The notes under the pieces: model-generated
The model's database searches: none
Told to the model about the DNA's origin: nothing
The model's input: the letters and a program-made list of their open reading frames with translations, nothing else
NCBI GenBank assembly: GCA_016197365.1
Contig: JACPVS010000017.1
Location: forward strand, 62,001 to 126,000
Direction: 5' to 3'
Origin: Mycolicibacterium cosmeticum
GTDB lineage: Bacteria > Actinomycetota > Actinomycetes > Mycobacteriales > Mycobacteriaceae
Length of the DNA: 64,000 bases
Position numbers and translations under genes: made by a program
Shown here: positions 34,390 through 42,614 of the stretch, in pieces
How positions within the stretch are numbered: position 1 is the stretch's first letter
Layout of the letters: each line of letters opens with the position of its first letter

Positions 34390-35417
34390 TTGGGTGTGCA
34401 CCTACCTGTGTCCTGGCCCGCGAGTTTGATGAACACCGGTTGGCCGCCTTTGCCGTTGACCTTGAGGATCGCGTCGCACAGATAGAAGCCGAAGTAGTCG
34501 CCGTAGAGCCCGTTGCGGGCCAGGATTTGGTAAGCGTCGGGCAGCGTCTGCACCAGGTCGTCGACATAGGCATGGTCGGCTTCGATCTGACCGGAAACCC
34601 GATCCGTCTGCACCACAGCCTCTTTCAGGGGTGGACGCATATCGGTGAGCAGGTCGGCGATGGTGGCGGTCGCCGCGCTGATGTGGGCGACGCCGTGCGC
34701 GATATCGGTTCGACGGTCCGAGAGGCCCTGCACCAGTTCCGCGAGATGGTCCAGGCCTGCGGAGAACTGGTCATCCCGTGCGGCGAACGTGCCGAGCACC
34801 GTGTTCAGGTTGCTGATGACCTGGCCGATGAGTTGGTCGCGTCCTGCCAGGGTGGTGGTCAGTGCCGAGGTCTGGGCCAGCACCGAGGACAGCGTGCCGC
34901 CCTGGCCCTGAAACACCTTGAGCAGTTCACCGGACAGCGCGTTGACCTGGTGGGGATCCAGCGCCCGGAACAACGGGCGGAAGCCCCCGATCAATGCGTC
35001 CACGTCCAGCGCGGGCGAGGTGCGTTCCTTCGGGATGGTCTCCCCGGGGACCAGCCGGTGCACCGATCCCGCGCCTTCCTCGAGTGCCAGATACCGGTCG
35101 CCGATCAGGTTTTCGTAACGCACCGCGGCGGTGGTGCCCTCGGTGAGGGCGAGGTTGCGGTCGATGGAGAAGTCGACGCGGACGGTGCCGTCCTTCTGCA
35201 GCGTCATCGTGCCGACCTTGCCCACCTCGACGCCGGCGATGCGGACGAAGTTGCCCTCCTTGAGACCGGACACGTTGGTGAAGACCGCGTGGAAGGTCGC
35301 GCGGGAGTCGAACCGGAACTGGCCGAACACGGTGACCAACACGAACAGGAAGACCAGGCACATGGCGGTGAACAGCACTACCCGCACCACCGTGCCGGTG
35401 ATGCTCGCTCGTCGCAT
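34386..35417 (-). CDS. mceB: MceB-type Mce protein
   Basis: The 343-residue protein has a hydrophobic anchor (about residues 10-32), an MCE domain (FHAVFTNVSGLKEGNFVRIAGVEVGKVGTMTLQKDG) and a helical region, and ends in DTGRCTPK without a Pro-rich tail. The lack of a tail is normal for MceB. It is eight bases after the mceA stop. Confidence 0.88.
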   Translation of the reverse strand: MRRASITGTVVRVVLFTAMCLVFLFVLVTVFGQFRFDSRATFHAVFTNVSGLKEGNFVRIAGVEVGKVGTMTLQKDGTVRVDFSIDRNLALTEGTTAAVRYENLIGDRYLALEEGAGSVHRLVPGETIPKERTSPALDVDALIGGFRPLFRALDPHQVNALSGELLKVFQGQGGTLSSVLAQTSALTTTLAGRDQLIGQVISNLNTVLGTFAARDDQFSAGLDHLAELVQGLSDRRTDIAHGVAHISAATATIADLLTDMRPPLKEAVVQTDRVSGQIEADHAYVDDLVQTLPDAYQILARNGLYGDYFGFYLCDAILKVNGKGGQPVFIKLAGQDTGRCTPK

Positions 35418-35425
35418 GAGTTGTC

Positions 35426-36718
35426 CTAGGGGGCCGGGGGTGGGTCGGGGAACGGAGGCGGCGCAAACTGCGGCGGGATCGGACCTGGCGCCGGCGGTCC
35501 GTTGTAGCGGATACTCGGCGGCTCCGGCACCGCCCGGGTGACCGGGAGGTAGTTGGCCCAGCCGGGGAATCCGATCCCGGGGTTGGTGCGGATGTCGGGC
35601 CCGGTGCCGAATCCGGTGTCGGTGACCAGATATTTGACCGGGTAGTTCTCTGTGACGTCGGGCAGCGACCCGCAACTGGGCTTGCCGCCGGGGCCGCCCT
35701 TGGCGTTGACGATGGGCAGGTTGTCCGGGAAGCGGTACGGGTCGTCGCCGGCCAGCATCGCGGCGTCCATGATGACCGATTTCCCGTTGCCGCCCATGGC
35801 ATCCCGACCGCCGTGCTCCAGGAACCACTGCGCGCCCTGGAACAGGCAGGTGTAGGTGGGCGAGTATTTCATCAGCAGGCTGGTGGTGGGGTCCAGGATG
35901 TTCATGGCGCGCACCAAGTTCTGCTGATTGCCGCCGATCACATTGATACCGGACTGGGCGAACCCGATCGCCGACAGCAGTACGGTGTCCAGCGCCTGCG
36001 CGTGGGTGGCGATGGTGGTGCTGGTGGTGGCCGCCGAGTCGAGGATCGCCACGATGTCCTCGGCCGCATCGGAATACGCGGCGGTCGTCTGGCCGAACAG
36101 CTGCCAGTCCCGCTGCACCGTCGGCATCCGCGGATTCACGGTCAGCAACACGTTGTTCGCCGAACTGATGGCCTGGCCGATGGTGTCGCCCTTGCCGCGC
36201 AACGATTGTGCGACTGCCGACAGCACGGAGTTCAGCTTCGCGGGGTCGATGGCGTGCACGACGGACTGCAGGTTCTCGAAGACGGTGTTCACTTCGACGG
36301 TGACGTTGCGCGACTGCAGCACCGCACCGGGCTGTAAGGCCTCGCCGCTGGGCCCTCCCGCGGGCACGATGAGGTCGACGTATTTGGCGCCGAACGCGGT
36401 GCTGGACTTGATCTCCGCTTCGACATTGCCGGGAAGGTACCGGAACGGTCCCGGGTAGAGCTTGAGGTTCAGCGACGCCAGCCCGGACCGCTCCCCGATG
36501 GAACCGACCTCACCCACCTGCACGCCGCGCAGTTTGACCTTGGCACCGTTCTCCATGACCAGCCCGGCGCGGTCGGAGACCAGGGTGACCGGCACGAAGG
36601 CACGCAGGGTTCCACTGAACAGCAAGGCGGTCAAGGCGATCAGGGCGCCGATCACGACGAAGAGGATGGGCGCGTACCAGATCGGGTCGATCTTCTCGCG
36701 GCGGGCGCTGTTGGTCAT
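35426..36718 (-). CDS. mceA: MceA-type Mce protein
   Basis: The 430-residue protein starts MTNSARREKIDPIWYAPILF with an anchor at about residues 15-38 and an MCE domain (VTLVSDRAGLVMENGAKVKLRGVQVGEVGSIGE). A helical segment (about 150-290) follows, then a Pro-rich tail (PPAPGPIPPQFAPPPFPDPPP). MceA forms one strand of the lipid-transport tube. It starts five bases after the yrbEB stop. Which numbered mce operon this corresponds to cannot be told from sequence alone. Confidence 0.88.
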   Translation of the reverse strand: MTNSARREKIDPIWYAPILFVVIGALIALTALLFSGTLRAFVPVTLVSDRAGLVMENGAKVKLRGVQVGEVGSIGERSGLASLNLKLYPGPFRYLPGNVEAEIKSSTAFGAKYVDLIVPAGGPSGEALQPGAVLQSRNVTVEVNTVFENLQSVVHAIDPAKLNSVLSAVAQSLRGKGDTIGQAISSANNVLLTVNPRMPTVQRDWQLFGQTTAAYSDAAEDIVAILDSAATTSTTIATHAQALDTVLLSAIGFAQSGINVIGGNQQNLVRAMNILDPTTSLLMKYSPTYTCLFQGAQWFLEHGGRDAMGGNGKSVIMDAAMLAGDDPYRFPDNLPIVNAKGGPGGKPSCGSLPDVTENYPVKYLVTDTGFGTGPDIRTNPGIGFPGWANYLPVTRAVPEPPSIRYNGPPAPGPIPPQFAPPPFPDPPPAP

Positions 36719-36723
36719 GCCCG

Positions 36724-37560
36724 TCAGCCCGACAGGTGGAAATTGCCGGATTGCCCGTACACGGACAGCGTGATGGTCAGCAGCACGAACACCGTGGCGG
36801 TCACCGAGGTGCGCACCGCGCGCCCGACGGCCTCTCCGACGCCGGCGGGTCCGCCGGTGGCGGTGAACCCGTAGTAGGTGTGCACCACCATGACCGCGGC
36901 CGCCATCGACAGGGCGGCGATGAACGACCACACCAGGTCCATCGGCCGCAGGAAGGTGGAGAAGTAGTGCTGGTACACCCCGTTGGACTGGCCGTATATG
37001 ACGGTGGTGCCGAATTGCGTGGCCAGGAACGACATCAGTACGGCCACGGTGTACAACGGGATGACGACCACGACGCCGGCGACGATGCGCGTCGACACCA
37101 GATAGGTGATGGCCCGGATACCCATCACTTCCAGGGCGTCGATCTCTTCGTTGATCCGCATGGCACCCAGTTGCGCGGTGGCGCCCGCTCCGATGGTGGC
37201 TGCCAGCGCGACGCCCGCGGTGGCGGGGGCGATGAACCGGACGTTGAGGAAGGCCGAGAGGAAGCCCGTCAGCGCCTCGATACCGACGTTGGAGAGGGTG
37301 TTGTAGCCCTGGACCGCGATCAGCGCACCAGTGGACAAGGTGAGAAAGCCGATGATGACGACGGTGCCGCCGATGACCGCCAGCGCCCCGGTGCCCAAAC
37401 CCATCACGGCGATCAGCCGCAGCACCTCACCCGGGTAGCGCCGCAGGGCGTCCCCGATGAAGGCCAGGGACTGCCCGTAGAAGGCGGTCTGCTCACCGAG
37501 CCCCCGCAGCCGGTCGGTCACCGTCACCCAGGCCTTCGATTCGTTCGCAAGCTCACTCAC
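36724..37560 (-). CDS. yrbEB: YrbEB: MlaE-family permease of the Mce transporter
   Basis: The 278-residue multi-span protein contains the MlaE signature around IGAGATAQLGAMRINEEIDALEVMGI (about residues 140-165), with the EExDA motif that meets the ATPase MceG/Mkl. MceG is encoded elsewhere in mycobacteria. It pairs with YrbEA in the membrane. The ATG overlaps the yrbEA stop by four bases. Confidence 0.92.
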   Translation of the reverse strand: MSELANESKAWVTVTDRLRGLGEQTAFYGQSLAFIGDALRRYPGEVLRLIAVMGLGTGALAVIGGTVVIIGFLTLSTGALIAVQGYNTLSNVGIEALTGFLSAFLNVRFIAPATAGVALAATIGAGATAQLGAMRINEEIDALEVMGIRAITYLVSTRIVAGVVVVIPLYTVAVLMSFLATQFGTTVIYGQSNGVYQHYFSTFLRPMDLVWSFIAALSMAAAVMVVHTYYGFTATGGPAGVGEAVGRAVRTSVTATVFVLLTITLSVYGQSGNFHLSG

Positions 37561-38333
37561 GGCGCCACCTTCACACCCAGTGCGGTCGCCAGAATGTTGA
37601 TCAGGAACAGCGCCATGAAGGCGAACACCACGGTCTCGTTGACCGCGTTGCCCACCCCGGTGGGACCGCCGCCCACGGACAGGCCTTTGTGGCAGGCGAT
37701 CAGACCGGCCGACAGGCCGAACAGCAGAGCCTTCACCAGCGACACGATCACCTGCGGCAGGCCGGTCAGCAGGGTGAGGCCCGCGACGAAGGCGCCGGGG
37801 GTGACGTGCTGGACGTACACCACGAAGATGTAGCTGCCGGTGAGCCCGACGACGGCGACCACGGAGTACAGCATCAGCGCCACGAAGGTGGCGGCGATGA
37901 CGCGCGGAACCACCAGGGCCTGAACCGGATTGACACCGATCACCTTCATGGCGTCGATCTCTTCACGGATGGTGCGGGCGCCGAGGTCCGCGCACATCGC
38001 GGTGGCGCCGGCACCGGCGACGACGATGGCGGTGACGACGGGGCCGACCTGGGTGACCGAGGCCAGCGCGGCGCCGGCACCGGACAGATCCCCGGCGCCG
38101 ATCTCCAGCAGCACGATGTTGAGGGTGAAGACGATCAGCACGGTGTAGGGGATGGACAGCATGATCGTCGGGAAGATGGATACCCGGGCCACGAAGGAGA
38201 TCTGCTCGAACAGCTCACGCCAGGCGAACGGCCGGCGGAACATCGCCCCGAACGTCTCGGCGGTCAGCACCACGAAGCCACCCACGGCGTCCATGGATTT
38301 GGCGAGTTGCCCCGACACGGCTCGAGCTGTCAT
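37557..38333 (-). CDS. yrbEA: YrbEA: MlaE-family permease of the Mce transporter
   Basis: The 258-residue MlaE-fold permease has the coupling motif TIREEIDAMKVIGVNPVQALVVPRVIA (about residues 125-150). It is the first gene of an eight-gene operon (yrbEA-yrbEB-mceA-F) that spans 9.1 kb with overlaps or gaps of under 10 bases. ATG 38333 is chosen because a -10 box ends eight bases upstream, giving a leaderless mRNA; an upstream ATG at 38390 would lie within the promoter. Confidence 0.9.
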   Translation of the reverse strand: MTARAVSGQLAKSMDAVGGFVVLTAETFGAMFRRPFAWRELFEQISFVARVSIFPTIMLSIPYTVLIVFTLNIVLLEIGAGDLSGAGAALASVTQVGPVVTAIVVAGAGATAMCADLGARTIREEIDAMKVIGVNPVQALVVPRVIAATFVALMLYSVVAVVGLTGSYIFVVYVQHVTPGAFVAGLTLLTGLPQVIVSLVKALLFGLSAGLIACHKGLSVGGGPTGVGNAVNETVVFAFMALFLINILATALGVKVAP

Positions 38334-38340
38334 CGCGCGG

Positions 38341-38369
38341 ACGTTAGGGCCACCGAAGTTAGCTGTCAA
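38341..38369 (-). promoter_or_regulatory. Predicted promoter of the mce operon (leaderless)
   Basis: On the minus strand TTGACA (38369-38364) is followed, after 17 bases, by TAACGT (38346-38341), which fits the mycobacterial -10 TAnnnT. Transcription would begin about seven bases on, at 38334-38333, that is on or beside the A of the yrbEA ATG. Confidence 0.6.
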
Positions 38370-38494
38370 AGGCAGTTCTCGCAAGAACATCGACGTCAAT
38401 ATCGAATTTTGCTGGTGGGTATGATGGGAACAGTTTTGCTCAGTCTGATTCGATCGCATCGATACAAACGCTTGCGGCGCAGTAAGCTTGCGCC

Positions 38495-38851
38495 ATGACC
38501 CCTCCCGAGCCTGCAGTCGACCCGAGTGCGGCCCCCAGCGGTACCGGATGCCTGGAGTGCGATGCGGCGGGCGGCTGGTGGGTGCATCTGCGCCGCTGCG
38601 CGGCGTGCGGGCATATCGGCTGTTGCGACGACTCCCTGTCGCGGCACGCGCAGGCGCACTGGCGCAGCACCGGCCATCCCGTCATCCGCAGCTTCGAGCC
38701 GGATGAGGACTGGTTCTGGAACTACGACACCAATCAGTATTACGACGGCCCGGAATTGGCTGAGCCGCAATGTCATCCGGCCGATCAGTCGGTGCCCGGC
38801 CCGCGCGCGCGGGTCCCCAAGGACTGGATGGACCAGCTGCAGAATCGTTAG
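38495..38851 (+). CDS. UBP-type zinc-finger protein
   Basis: The 118-residue protein contains a ZnF-UBP domain: C19-x2-C22, C36-x2-C39 (CAACGHIGCCDDS), H50, H54 and H61 as zinc ligands, and the GHIGCCDDSLSRHAQAHWRSTGHPVIRSF core. In eukaryotes the fold binds ubiquitin C-termini; bacterial versions are common in actinobacteria and have no proven role. It is divergent from the mce operon and its stop overlaps the flavoenzyme stop by four bases. Confidence 0.85.
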   Translation: MTPPEPAVDPSAAPSGTGCLECDAAGGWWVHLRRCAACGHIGCCDDSLSRHAQAHWRSTGHPVIRSFEPDEDWFWNYDTNQYYDGPELAEPQCHPADQSVPGPRARVPKDWMDQLQNR

Positions 38852-40404
38852 GCCAGCACCGCCTGGGCCGCGTTGTAGCCGGGAATGAAGGTGATTCCCG
38901 GCCCGCCGTGGCAACCCGCACTGCCGAGGTACAGCCCGGCGATCGGAATGGGCTGGTCGGCATAGCCTTTGGGGCCGGGGCGATTGGGGCCCATCTGCTC
39001 GGGGTGGATGAGTCCGTGACAGTAGTCGCCGCCGGGCGCGCCGAACATGGTGCCCATGTGTCGCGGGGTGAACGTGGTGTGCCGGGTGATGAGTTTCTCG
39101 AAATCCGGTGCAATTCTTGTGATCTTGTCGATGACGCGCTGCCCCATCTCGGTTTTCATCTCCCCGTAAGAGGCCGCCGACCCCTCGACCGGAAACCACA
39201 GCGAGAAGGCCGACACCGCGTGCTTGCCGGGCGGTGCGAGGTCGGGATCATGCACCGACGGCATCTGCATGGCGATGGCCGGATCGGCGGGCACGATACC
39301 GCGCCGGCAGTCCTCCCACTGCTGCTGTAGTTCTTCGGGTGTGCTGAAAAGACCGATGGCCGCTTGCATTTCGGGATCGTTGAGAGCGCCGTATGGTTCG
39401 GCGAAGGTGGGTATGCCGTCCAGCGCGAAATGCATCTGCAGATAGCTGCCGCGGTGGTCGATGCGCGCAAACCGCTCCCGGATGTCGGCGGGCACCGCAC
39501 CCGGATCGATCAGCCCGTTGACGGTGAGATCGGGTGCGACACCGGACACGACGACCGGGGCGGTCACGGTCGTCCCGTCGTCCAGTCGTACCCCGGTGAC
39601 CCGACCGTCGCCGACGAGTATCTCTTCGACCGTGGCCCGCAACCGCAGTTCGCCGCCCGCCTCGGTCAGCCTGCGCTGCAGGTGTGCGGTGAGCGTGCCG
39701 ATCCCGCCCCGCAGCTTCTTCATCAGTACGGCGTTCTCGTCGGGCACCGCGAGGCCGAATGCCAGTGCGGCGGCGCTGCCGGGGGTGGCGGGTCCGCGGT
39801 AGGTGGTGTTGACCGCCAGGAATGCCAGCATGCCGCGCAGTGCGCCGTGTTTCTCGCTGTCGGGGAGGTAGCGGTTCAACACGTCGGTGACCGAACCGAA
39901 CAGCATGTCGCTGATCGCGGCGCGCTCGAATTCTCCTGTGGCGCAGGCGTACATCTCATCCAGGGTGCGGGGTGGCCGGCCGGCGTCGAAGCGCCCGAGG
40001 GCCCGGGTCGGGGCCTGACTCCAAGCCATCAGTCCGGCCATCCCGTTGACCGCCTCGGCGCCGTGCACCTCGTTGAGGTGAGTGAGCAGCTTCATCGGGT
40101 CGGCGTAGTAGATCACCGGGTCGTCGCCGATGCCGCGCAGGGACACCGACATGACGTCCACGTCGACGGTCGGCAGTTCGTCCAGGCCTAGTTCGGCGCT
40201 GACCACCGCGGAGGTCGGGAATTGCAGTGAGCCGGCGATCTCGAATTTGTAGCCGTCGAAGAGTTCGACGGTGGAGGCCATGCCTCCGGCATACAGCTTG
40301 GAATCCAGACACAGCGTGTGCAGTCCGGCGCGTTGCAGCAGGGCGGCGGCGGCCAGGCCGTTGTGGCCCGCGCCGACGACGATGGCGTCAAAGTCCGACA
40401 TCAA
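38848..40404 (-). CDS. Phytoene-desaturase-like FAD oxidoreductase
   Basis: The 518-residue protein begins with the dinucleotide motif VVGAGHNGLAAAALLQRAGL (residues 9-28) and ends with GLYLGSAGCHGGPGITFIPGYNAA, the C-terminal FAD motif of the carotenoid desaturase/isomerase (CrtI-like, PYROXD2-like) group. These enzymes desaturate or isomerise lipophilic polyenes; the substrate here is unknown and no other carotenoid gene is nearby. A perfect 22-bp palindrome lies 23 bases upstream, just behind the TetR gene, suggesting repression by that regulator. Confidence 0.83.
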   Translation of the reverse strand: MMSDFDAIVVGAGHNGLAAAALLQRAGLHTLCLDSKLYAGGMASTVELFDGYKFEIAGSLQFPTSAVVSAELGLDELPTVDVDVMSVSLRGIGDDPVIYYADPMKLLTHLNEVHGAEAVNGMAGLMAWSQAPTRALGRFDAGRPPRTLDEMYACATGEFERAAISDMLFGSVTDVLNRYLPDSEKHGALRGMLAFLAVNTTYRGPATPGSAAALAFGLAVPDENAVLMKKLRGGIGTLTAHLQRRLTEAGGELRLRATVEEILVGDGRVTGVRLDDGTTVTAPVVVSGVAPDLTVNGLIDPGAVPADIRERFARIDHRGSYLQMHFALDGIPTFAEPYGALNDPEMQAAIGLFSTPEELQQQWEDCRRGIVPADPAIAMQMPSVHDPDLAPPGKHAVSAFSLWFPVEGSAASYGEMKTEMGQRVIDKITRIAPDFEKLITRHTTFTPRHMGTMFGAPGGDYCHGLIHPEQMGPNRPGPKGYADQPIPIAGLYLGSAGCHGGPGITFIPGYNAAQAVLA

Positions 40405-40426
40405 TCGAGGCTCGCAGTCGGCCCAG

Positions 40427-40448
40427 GTTTTGTCAATATTGACAAAAC
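40427..40448. promoter_or_regulatory. Perfect 22-bp palindrome before the FAD oxidoreductase
   Basis: The palindrome with core TTTTGTCAATATTGACAAAA is flanked by G and C at its ends. It lies between the TetR stop (40448-40450) and the flavoenzyme start (40404). Its TGTCAA/TTGACA half-sites recur in the inverted repeat at 41087-41108 upstream of the TetR gene. It is the only strongly AT-rich stretch in the area and the best operator in the window. Confidence 0.8.
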
Positions 40449-41050
40449 TAGGTAGGCAGGATGCCGGTCTCCAGGGAGTTCAGTGCGTTGCGGGTCAGCC
40501 GGGCCAGTTCGGGCAAAGACCGTTCGCCCAGCATCCAGACTTCCATGGCGCCGAACACCGCCGCGGCGATGCACCGGGCCGCCACGGTCACCCGCAGCCA
40601 GGCGTCGACGCCCGGACGCGGCGGGTAGTCGCGGCGCAGGTGCTCCTCGACCACCTCGGCGAAGTCGGCCTCGACCTGGCGAATGTGACGGACGATCCGG
40701 CCGGGCTCCAGTTCCTCGACACGCAGCGCGGCGATCTTGGTCACCGCGTCCACGTCGTAGGGCGAGGCCAGGATGGCCGAATGCACCGATTCCACGATCG
40801 ATTCGCCCGACGACCGTTCGGCCAGGGCTGCCCGGAACCATTCCAGGCCGGCATCGTAGTCGAAGAAAAGCAGATCGTGCTTGGACGAGAAATGACGATA
40901 GAAGGTCCGCAGCGACACCCCAGCATCGGCGGCGATCTGCTCGGCAGAGGTCTCCTCGACGCCCTGGGCCAGGAACCGCACCAGCGCCGCCTGCCGCAGC
41001 GCTTCGCGAGTGCGCTCACTTCGCGCCGTTTGGGCAGGCCGGACCATCAT
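40448..41050 (-). CDS. TetR-family repressor (flanked by its operators)
   Basis: The 200-residue protein has the HTH TREALRQAALVRFLAQGVEETSAEQIAADAGVSLRTFYRHFSSKHDLLFF and an all-helical ligand domain. Sites with TGTCAA half-sites lie on both sides of the gene: a perfect palindrome downstream (before the flavoenzyme) and an inverted repeat upstream (shared with the MBL gene). It therefore probably represses itself, the flavoenzyme and the hydrolase, making a three-gene regulon around a hydrophobic substrate. Confidence 0.88.
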   Translation of the reverse strand: MMVRPAQTARSERTREALRQAALVRFLAQGVEETSAEQIAADAGVSLRTFYRHFSSKHDLLFFDYDAGLEWFRAALAERSSGESIVESVHSAILASPYDVDAVTKIAALRVEELEPGRIVRHIRQVEADFAEVVEEHLRRDYPPRPGVDAWLRVTVAARCIAAAVFGAMEVWMLGERSLPELARLTRNALNSLETGILPT

Positions 41051-41086
41051 TTCAACGTACCGCAGCGCTAGCCCGTCACCTCAGGT

Positions 41087-41108
41087 TGTCAAAGTTCACC
41101 CTTTGACA
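41087..41108. promoter_or_regulatory. TetR operator candidate in the TetR/MBL divergent promoter
   Basis: TGTCAAAG (41087-41094) and CTTTGACA (41101-41108) are perfect arms around TTCACC. The arms contain the same TGTCAA/TTGACA elements as the palindrome at 40427-40448. The repeat lies 20 bases before the MBL start and 37 before the TetR start, covering a TTGACA that could serve as the TetR -35. Confidence 0.7.
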
Positions 41109-41127
41109 GGTCGGGCAAGATGACGGC

Positions 41128-41904
41128 GTGAAGGTCCACCACCTCAACTGCGGCAGCATGCGCCTGCCGACCTATCCCCTCGTGTGCCACGTGCTGCTGG
41201 CCGAGACCGACGACGGTCTGGTGCTGGTGGATTCGGGGTTCGGCACCGAAGACTGCGCCGACCCGAGGTGCCGCGTCGGCCCCGTCCGGCGGATCACCCG
41301 CCCGGTGTTGTCGCGGACCGAGACTGCGCTGCACCAGATCCAGGAGCTCGGCTACCGGGCCGGCGATGTGCGCCATATCGTGCTGACCCACTTCGATTCT
41401 GATCACATCGGCGGCATCGCCGACTTCCCGCTGGCCCGTATCCACACCACCGTCGCCGAGGCGCGCGGCGCGGTGCACGCCCCGTCCCCCCGCGAGCGCA
41501 TCCGGTACCAGAAGGCCCAGTGGTCGCACGGCCCACTTCTGATCGAACACAACCCCGACGGCGAGGCCTGGCGCGGGTTCGCCGCCGCCAAGGAGCTGTT
41601 CCCCGGCATCGTGCTGGTCTCACTGCCCGGGCACACCCGCGGCCACGCCTGCGTGGCCGTCGACGCGGGGCAGCGCTGGATATTGCACGCCGGTGACGCC
41701 TTCTACCACCACGGAACGATCGAGGGCACCGCCGTGCCGACGGTGTTGTCGCGGATGGAAAGCACGGTGCCGTTCGACCGGAAAAGCGTGCGGGACAACC
41801 ACGCCCGGCTGGCCGAGCTGGCCGGTCGCCACGAGCCGGACCTGATGGTCGTCAACGCGCACGACCCGGTACTGCTGGACCGGGCGCGCGACTCGACGTG
41901 TTAG
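41128..41904 (+). CDS. MBL-fold metallo-hydrolase
   Basis: The 258-residue protein has the metallo-beta-lactamase motif THFDSDHIGG (about residues 91-100), the second histidine in LPGHTRGH, HAGDAFYH for the bridging Asp, and a C-terminal His (VNAHDP). It resembles quorum-quenching-lactonase-like and glyoxalase-II-like hydrolases (N-terminal MKVHHLNCGSM). It should hydrolyse an ester, lactone or thioester with two metal ions. GTG 41128 follows the operator region and the gene is divergent from the TetR gene. Confidence 0.85.
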   Translation: MKVHHLNCGSMRLPTYPLVCHVLLAETDDGLVLVDSGFGTEDCADPRCRVGPVRRITRPVLSRTETALHQIQELGYRAGDVRHIVLTHFDSDHIGGIADFPLARIHTTVAEARGAVHAPSPRERIRYQKAQWSHGPLLIEHNPDGEAWRGFAAAKELFPGIVLVSLPGHTRGHACVAVDAGQRWILHAGDAFYHHGTIEGTAVPTVLSRMESTVPFDRKSVRDNHARLAELAGRHEPDLMVVNAHDPVLLDRARDSTC

Positions 41905-41943
41905 GTCAGCGGCGCGCGCGCCGGCGCAGCACCGCAAGCAGTG

Positions 41944-42558
41944 CTACGACGGCGGCGTGATCAGCGCGATGGTGGCCGCGACCGCCTCCTCGGTGAAATC
42001 GCTCATCCGGCCGCCGCTCTCCACCGTCATCGCCGTCAACTCGCGCAGACCACCCAGCAGCATGATGAGGCGCTGCCGCGAGATCGGGCCGACCCCCGCC
42101 GCGCGGAACTCGGCACGGTCCACCAATTGATTCACCATGCCGACGAACTGCTCCATCGCGTCCCGGGTGAGCGCCCGGCCCGCTGCCCCGAGCGACGGAC
42201 CGTCGCGAATCCAGCTCAGCGTCAGGTCCGGACGCGACTCGGCGGAGGCGATCCAAGCCTCGATGGCTTGCCGGGCCTGCTGCTGCCAGGTGGCCTCCGG
42301 GTCGACCGCCGCGGCGATCTGTTGCACCTGTTCGGCATTGGCCTCGCTCAGCAGACCGACGAAACACTCCTCCTTGCTGGTGAAATGCTCGTAGAACGTG
42401 CGCCGCGACGTACGCGCCCGCCGCACGATGTCGGCGATCGTCGTCTTGGCATAGCCGGTCTCGGCGATCGATTCTTCGAACGCGGTCAGCAGTCGCTGCC
42501 GGAAGTCGGGCGCAGCGGGTTCGGTCGTCACCAGGTCCACCTCATATCGGGCAGTCAT
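41944..42558 (-). CDS. TetR-family regulator with operator over its start codon
   Basis: The 204-residue protein has an HTH (FRQRLLTAFEESIAETGYAKTTIADIVRRARTSRRTFYEHFTSKEECFVGL) and a C-terminal helical domain with LGGLRELTAM. It is divergent from the CtaG-like gene by 56 bases. An 8-bp-arm inverted repeat (42548-42569) covers its ATG, so binding would block its own transcription start or translation region. The ligand is unknown. Confidence 0.85.
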   Translation of the reverse strand: MTARYEVDLVTTEPAAPDFRQRLLTAFEESIAETGYAKTTIADIVRRARTSRRTFYEHFTSKEECFVGLLSEANAEQVQQIAAAVDPEATWQQQARQAIEAWIASAESRPDLTLSWIRDGPSLGAAGRALTRDAMEQFVGMVNQLVDRAEFRAAGVGPISRQRLIMLLGGLRELTAMTVESGGRMSDFTEEAVAATIALITPPS

Positions 42559-42569
42559 CGTACTGCCCG
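42548..42569. promoter_or_regulatory. Inverted repeat spanning the TetR start codon
   Basis: CGGGCAGT (42548-42555) and ACTGCCCG (42562-42569) flank CATCGT, which contains the reverse-complemented ATG (42556-42558). The perfect arms and 22-bp footprint are typical of a TetR autoregulatory site. Confidence 0.65.
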
Positions 42570-42614
42570 AGAACGCGCAGGTGGTGCACAGCGACCGCCC
42601 GCATACTGGCCGCC

